Part shown: positions 45,976-54,071 of the stretch, one piece after another
How positions within the stretch are numbered: the stretch's first letter is position 1
Layout of the letters: each line of letters starts with the position of its first letter
Assembly (NCBI RefSeq): GCF_027579695.1
Contig: NC_083587.1
Span: 53,020,021 to 53,084,020, forward strand
Source: Neoarius graeffei
Lineage: Eukaryota; Chordata; Actinopteri; Siluriformes; Ariidae
Direction: 5' to 3'
DNA: 64,000 bases
Position numbers and translations under genes: made by a program
Notes under the pieces: generated by a model
Seen by the model: the letters and a program-made list of their open reading frames with translations, nothing else
What the model was told of the DNA's origin: nothing
Database searches by the model: none

Positions 45976-48496
45976 GCATTTTTCACAAATTGCTACTGTA
46001 ATTTTGCCAGTTTGTTTACATTCTAAGTGGAAATGATTTTGTTGGACGTTTTGTATAAAGTTTTTATTTATTGAATTTGCAAAAAATAAAAATGCTCTGT
46101 TTCTCAAAATTCAATGAATGTGGATAGAATAAAACAGTTATTCCACTCAACCTCATCGTACACGGCTTATAGCCGACTCAGCACTACGCACCTCATTGGT
46201 TGTCAGTTCATGTACGACTCGATTTCATGGAATAACTGTTAATTATGTCACAGCACACTGTAAAACCCGATAAGGTCACTGAGCTCAAAAATTTTATTGA
46301 AACCGATTACGTAAAAATTTTTGAGGTAAGTAACTTAAATTTTTTAAGGTAAGATTTCTTAAAAATTACACTATAGTTACACTTAATTGTAATTTTTAAG
46401 AAATCTTACCTTAAAAAATTTAAGTTACTTACCACAAAAATTTTTACGTAATCGGTTTCAATAAAATTTTTGAGCTCAGTGACCTTATCGGGTTTTGCAG
46501 TGCAGTAAACTTGGACAAATTAGCACAACCCTGTTTACTAAAAGCATTATAAACCTTGAGCGTACATGTCATGGGTTTTACCATTGAATTTAAAAAAAGA
46601 TTGGTGTTGCAGTGTTTTAAACTCAGCTCAGAAATGTTAACAGTTCTGTTCTGGTGAAAAATAACCCAATTATTTATTTATTTATTTATTTAAAATGAAG
46701 TTATAGAAAAAAGTTAAGACAGTTTAGGATTGTAAACGTTTTTTTTTTTCAAAAATCGCATATGATTATTTCTGAATACTGTATATGCCTAGGTCATTTT
46801 AATGTGAGGCCAAGAAGGTGAAAAAATGACTAGTGTCATGAGTATCGTTTAGGTTACTAGTAACTGAGATGAAGATTCATTTTACAATACATTCACAAAA
46901 ACATGATCACCTAAACTGATGAGAAACTGATTATCCCACACCCACACCCGTTTTCGCACAATGCAACAACACATCAAAAGTCTGTCCTGAGGGTCATACC
47001 ATTATTTAACACGCGGTCACCGTTCCAATACCAGTTGGTCTCCACTTCGGGCTTCCCAGTGACTTGGCATGGAACACGCACTGTCTGGTTCACCAAAAAC
47101 TCATGGTATGTCTGAGTGGGGCCAAAGCTTGGTTTTTCTAACAAGAAGAGAGGATGAAAAAGCAAATACTGTATTGGGTGACGTTATTTGAAGAGTACTT
47201 ACAAGAGTACCTTTACAGGCATTGTATCATTCTTTGATAGCGCATTGCTGGAGAATATGTCAAGGTTTGTGAGATGACATGAGAAGTTCTATATGACTTT
47301 GTCTTTATATGAATCAGTGAAATAACTAGTGAGAGGTTAGAACTCGGAATTACATCGCTTCCCATTTGTCATGTTCCAGCTATAAGGTGGAAAAAACCCC
47401 ACAGATGCCTCCATGTTTGCTTTCATTTGCAACAATCCAGTGAGCTAACTAAATTATTGAAAAGTATAGAATTGCTACTTTGATATCTGCTGATGCTGGA
47501 AGCAGCGATGTTGCTTGTTGATGTTGAACTTAGGGTTGAGGAGACTATCCCGACTTTCCGGGTAGGAATTCCAAGTTGAGGAGGTGTTTTCTTGGTTATT
47601 TCCAAGATTAAATTCTGAGTTTTAGACTAATGCAGCATAACACATTAATCATTTGGGTTGACCGAATACATTTTTTTTATCCTTAATCTTGGAGGTTATT
47701 AGTTTGCTCATGCAAACAACACATTAATGATACTTTTACGAAGGTATGGAAGTTTACATAGAGCTACATACCTAGAGCATTATGAATGCAAATTTGATTA
47801 CCAATTTATTCTGAAATCACTGGAATCATTCTTTTGACTAGAATATTGGCTTTGTAAAGAAGTGAAGCTGTATAAATTGGTGCATGATGATCATTTTGAA
47901 TGCAAAAAGACTTCAACTGAAAGCATTGATTTCCAATTCTTATTTTTAAAAAGTAGATACTGTAAATACACCCGAAATGAAAGTTGTAGATTTGGGATAA
48001 ACATGCTGTTAATAAAGACAAAACTTTTAAGTTAAGTTAAAATAAATGACAAAGTTCTATCTTTCATATAAATGCAAAGCAAATGTAATATTATGTCATC
48101 TTACAGCCTTCCATAAGTTATTCTTCTAGAGTTATGAAGGTGCTTCTAGACACATTTCAGAAAAAGTGTTCTCAAATATTGCAATTGAATATGACTTTGA
48201 TATGACTATGTATATATGTAATATCAATTTTAGGATGGAAAAAATAATAAGATGTTTTTACCATAGACATATATGTTGGTGGTTGCACTGTATTCTTCAC
48301 CATCAAAATCACAAATGCACATGTACTCTCCACTGTCTGTCAGCTTGACATTCTCCAAGTGCAGCTTACTCTTTTCTTCACTGCTTTCTATGTGCGTTTC
48401 AATTTCTTCCCCGTCCTTCTGCCATCTGAATGTCGTAGACTGATCAGCTGCAGATAAAATGGATTGTATGAAGAAAGTACCATAGTGAATTGATTA

Positions 48497-48559
<63 letters not shown>

Positions 48560-51500
48560 TCAAACAGAATTCACTTGACTTAAACTCAAAGAAATCGGGT
48601 TAAGATGCAAGATAAGAAAATGACTCTAATATCTGACCCTAACCATTACAGGAATTAGTGGCTGTAAGCTGATTCTCTATGATGTTTTTTTTTTTTAATT
48701 CTGACCTTCACATCCATTGCTTGAAGATATTTTCTTTCTTATATAACGATTTCTCCTTGTAGTTTGATTCATTATTTACTCTTTACTAATGAGCTAACTG
48801 TGAGGAAATTTCATATCGTTGCCATAGAGAGGTTTATGATACGTTCCATTTTGGTAACATAAGCCAGTATGTAAGGAATAAATAAATCACACCACCTCAA
48901 CCTTGTTGATTATTTTCCTATAACACTATGCCTCTCTCGCAGCCTCATACCACATACAGTGCCTTGAAAAAGTATTCATACCCCTTGAACTTTTTCACAT
49001 TTTTCCACCTTACAACCACGAACTTAAAAGTTTTTTATTGAGATTTTATGTGATAGACCAACACAGAGTAGCACATAATTGTGAAGTGTAACAAAAATGA
49101 TAAATGGTCTTCAAAATTTTAAACAAATAAAAATCTAAAAAATGTGGTGTGCATTAGTATTCAGCCCCCTGTACTCTGATACCTCTAAATACAATCCAGT
49201 GCAATCAATTGCCTTCAGAAGTCATCTAATTAGTTAATAGAGTCCTACTGTGTGTAATTTACTCTCAGCATAAATACACTTGTTCTGTGAAGGCCTCAGT
49301 GGTTTGTTAGAGAACACTGAAGAACAAACAACATCATGAAGACCAAATAACTCACCAGGCAGGTCAGGAATAAAGTTCTAGAGAAGTTTAAAGCAGGGTT
49401 AGGTTATAAAAAATATCCCAAGCTCTGAACATCTCAAGAAGCTGTTCAATCCATCATTCAAAAATGGAAAAAGTATGGCACAACTGCAAACCTAACAAGA
49501 TATGGCTGTCCACCTAAACTGATAGAGCGAGCAAGGAGAGCACTGGTCAGAGAAGCAGCCAAGAGGCCCATGATCACTCTGGAGGAGCTGCAGAAATCCA
49601 CAGCTCAGGTGGGAGAATCTGTGCACAGGACAACTATAAGTCGTACACTCCACAAATCTGGCCTTTTTGGAAGAGTGGCAAGAAGAAAGCCATTGTTGAA
49701 AGACAGGCAGAAGAAGTCTCGCTTGCAGTTTGCCAGAAGCCATGTAGGGGACACAGCAAACATGTGGAAGAAGGTGCTTTGGTCAGATGAGACCAAAGTT
49801 GAACTTTTTGGCCTAAATGCAAAGTGCTATGTGTGGCGGAAAACTAACACTGCTCATCATCCTGCACACACCATCCCCACTGTGAAACATGGTAGTGGCA
49901 GCATCATGCTATGGGGATGCTTTTCTTCAGCAGGGACAGGGAAGCTGGTCAGAGTTGATGGGAAGATGGATGGAGCTAAATACAGGGCAATCCTGGAAGA
50001 AAACCTGTTGGAGGCTGCAAAAGACTTGAGGCTGGGAAGGAGATTCACCTTCCAGCAAGACAATGACCCTAAACATACAGCCAGAGCTACAATGGAATGA
50101 TTTAGATCAAAGAATATTCATGTGTTAGAATGGCCCAGTCAAAGTCCAGACCTAAATCCCACTGAGCATCTGTGGCAAGACTTGAAAATTGCTCTCCATC
50201 CAATCTGGCTGAGCTTGCGCTATTTTGCAAAGAAGAATGGGCAAAAATTTCAGTGTCTAGATGTGCAAAGCTGGTAGAGACATACCACAAAAGACTTGCA
50301 GCTGTAATTGCAGCAAAAGGTGGCTCTACAAAATATTGACGCAGGGGAGCTGAATATTAATGCACATCACATTTTTCAGATTTTTATTTGTTTAAAATTT
50401 TGAAGACCATTTATCATTTTCATTTCACTTCACAATTATGTGCTACTCTGTGTTGATCGATCACATAAAATCTCAATAAAAAACTTTTAAGTTCGTGGTT
50501 GTAAGGTGGAAAATGTGAAAAAGTTCAAGGGGTATGAATACTTTTTCAAGGCACTGTAAATTAGTCAATGAATACAATTTTGATTAATTTATTAAAAATT
50601 GGCACATCATCCCTTTCCCCATTTATTATTTAGTTTCATTTAATGTTGTGTGCAACATCCAGGAAGCACGTTAGTTCTTGTTGTCATGTACGTTATAGCA
50701 GCTATAAATAGGCATTCCCTCACAAGCCTCTTTTTTTTTTTGGTCATGTTCCTGAGAAACCAAGAAAATTCTCATGTTGGAAGAACTTAAAGTTAGATCT
50801 TTAATTCTGACTGCTATAATGCACTGACACTGGAGACTACTTCCATAAACATGGCATGTTTTAATTTGTTAAACACCAAGTTTATTCATTTGTATATTAT
50901 TCTTAGATTATTGTGGAGTGTTTGCTATACAAGTTGATGTGAATTAGCAAGATTATTGTATAATATTTTAGAACCAGCACATTAATAATAATTAAAAACA
51001 AAAACTGTGATTTGAATTACAGCTGGAACTACGGTCAGAGCTGCTGTTATAGAAAATTAATCAACATTTCCTGACCAATCAGAATTGAGAATTCAGTAGT
51101 GCTGTGGAATACATCTTTTTATTCTATCCACATTCACTGGATATGAGCAATTATGTGCTCTGATTGGCTACTCTACTACTAGGCTATCAGCCCATATACC
51201 ATGAGTAGAGAAAAACAAAATGGCGGCGTGTTGCTGAACTAACTGAGGATGAAATAAAAACTTGACTCGAAAACAAAACCCAAAAAAAATACAAAAAAAG
51301 CAACAAAGTATGGAATAAAAGTATTTGATGGTAAAAATGTATCTTTTTTCATTTTTCAAGAATTATTATTCGAGCATTTTTCACAAATTGTTACTGTCAT
51401 TTCGCCAGTTTGTTTACATTCTAAGCGGAAATGATTTTGTCGGATGTTTTGTATAAAGTTTTTATTTATCAAATTTGCAAAAAATAAAAATAGAAATGCT

Positions 51501-54031
51501 CTGTTTCTCAAAATCCAGTGAATGTGGATATAATAAAACAGTTATTCCACTCAATCTCATCATACATGGCTATCAGCTCATGTATGACTCGATTTCGTGG
51601 AGTAACTGTTAAACGTACTACAGCTGATTGTGTGTCCTTGTTCCTTTTCCACCATTTTACAGATTTAGAGATTTTCATGATGTATTTCTTTCTGAAAAGG
51701 ATCTTTTTTTCCCACAATAAATATTTAACTACACTTTTTTCTGCAGCCACTAAACAAAGTATCTAAAGACTGTAGAACCAGCCTATGACCTAATTATAAA
51801 CATGTCAACAGTTTATGGTTGTTATTGTGCTATAATCTACACTCTAGATTACTACAGTATAGTCCTACACTCTAGTATAGACTGTTAACCTGTGCCTTTA
51901 TTTCTTTCATCTTTAATTTTGGTGGTACAGTTTATGGCTGTTGATATTTAGTACATCACCAACAGACTATGAACTTCTTCCTGTTGAGGCCACTGTTTTG
52001 GATGGTCCCATTTACAGTTTGGATACAGTTTGGGGGAAGCCATTGCCTAATGGTTAGAGAAGCAGCTTTGAGACCAAAAGGTCACTGGTTTGATTCCCTG
52101 GATCAGCAGGAATGGCTGAAGTGCCCTTGAACAAGGCACCGAACCCCCAACTGCTCCCCAGGCTGCTCTGGGTATGGCGTCTGCTACATGCCATTAATGT
52201 TCAGCTATTGACTAGCTGATCTAAAGACTATGTATTTGTCTCTATTTCATATGGACTCAAATTGCTAAAAGATAAACATTGTCATTATGATTGACGATGA
52301 CATTATGATCTGCTTTACAACAGCTTGTGGAGTGTCGAAAGCAGTCTATCTGAATGAAATGTGGTTATGAAAAACAGAATGCAAATACACACTAACCTGT
52401 GCAAAGCAACAACCCTGTGCCTCCCACCAGAATATCACTAGACGTGACATGGATGTCCACTTTGGGCTTTCCTGCTGTAGCATCTGTTAAAATAAACATT
52501 TATTAGTAATCACTCGGATGATCATGATATAGCTTTGATTAAGGTTTACAACAGAAGTAAAAAAAAAAAAGTGTATATGAGGTATGATAGAGTAAGACTA
52601 AAATTAGCTCTGTGATATTATGACAGGTGCCTTGGAAAAAAGTCAATGGTTATTTTTAGTCAAGCATTTCCTTATTTCCTTTCCAATGTCTATTTGTAGT
52701 AGAGGACTTCCTTTCTAGGTCACACTTTCTTCCTGTACAGTCAAACTCATAAGCCCAGAGTGTTAAGTCTTTCATTATATGTCTATGTATGGAAACATTA
52801 AGTTTTGAACAGTCTGGGTTTTTTTTAGCTGGAAGAATACTACATTATGATTATTAGTTATGATTAGCCATACTGTATTATTACCTGCTGAGGTTATGTT
52901 TTCACCTCCATTTCTCTGTTTGCTTCTTTGCTGTTCCTAATGTAACTCAAAAAGTACTGAACAGATTTTGATGAAATTTGGAGGAAAGGTGAGCCATGGG
53001 CTAAGGAACAATTGATTAGATTTTGATGCAAATCTGGATATGTATGTGGATCCAGGATCCAGCTATGTATGTGGATCTAGGATTTGTTGTCTGTTCCCAA
53101 TGTAACTCAAAAAGTAGTGAACGGATTTTGGTGAAATTTGGAGAAAAGGTGAGCCATGGGCAAAGGAACAATTGATTAGATTTTGATGCAAATCTGGATA
53201 TATATGTGGATCCAATATTTTTTTACTGTTCCCACTGTAACTCAAAAAGTAGTGAATGGATTTTGGTGAAATCTGAATTTAGTGAATTTGATGAAATTTG
53301 GAGGAAAGGTGAGCCTTGAGCCAAGGAACAGTTGATTAGATTTTGATGCAAATCTGGATATGTATGCGGATCCAGGATCCAGCTATGTATGTGGATCTAG
53401 GATTTGTTGCCTGTTCCCAATGTAACTCAAAAAGTAGCAAATGGATTTTAGTGAAATTTGGAAGAAAGGTGAGTCTTGAGCCAAGGAACAAATGGTTAGA
53501 TTTTGATGCAAATCTAGATATGTATATGGATCCAGGGTCCAGCTATGTATGTGGATCCAGGATTTGTTGCCTGTTCCCATTGTAACTCAAAAAGTCATGA
53601 ATGGATTTTGGTGAAATTTGGAGAAAAGGTGAGCCATGGGCAAAGGAATAATTGATTAGATTTTATGCCAATCTGGATATATATGTGGATCCAATATTTT
53701 TTGACTGTTCCCAATGTAACTCAAAAAGTAGTGAACGGATTTTGGTGAAATTTGGAGGAAAGGAGCCTTGAGCCAAGGAACAGTTGTTTAGATTTTGATG
53801 CAAATCTGGATATGTATGTGGATCCAGGATCCAGCTATGTATGTGGATCCAGGATTTGTTGCATTTTTCCAATGTAATTCAAAAAGTAGTGAACAGATTT
53901 TGGTGAAATTTGGAGGAAAGGTGAGTCTTGAGCCAAGGAACAATTGATTAGATTTTGATGCAAATCCGGATCCAGGATAGTCGTATATGTGGCTTGGTGA
54001 AAGTATGCACTCTACCAAGTGCCCTTCTCTC

Positions 54032-54071
<40 letters not shown>

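Noticed and set aside
52941..54010. Regularly spaced repeats that could be mistaken for a CRISPR array
   Set aside because: Units are 134-185 bases with no spacers, in a vertebrate intron; an ordinary tandem repeat.
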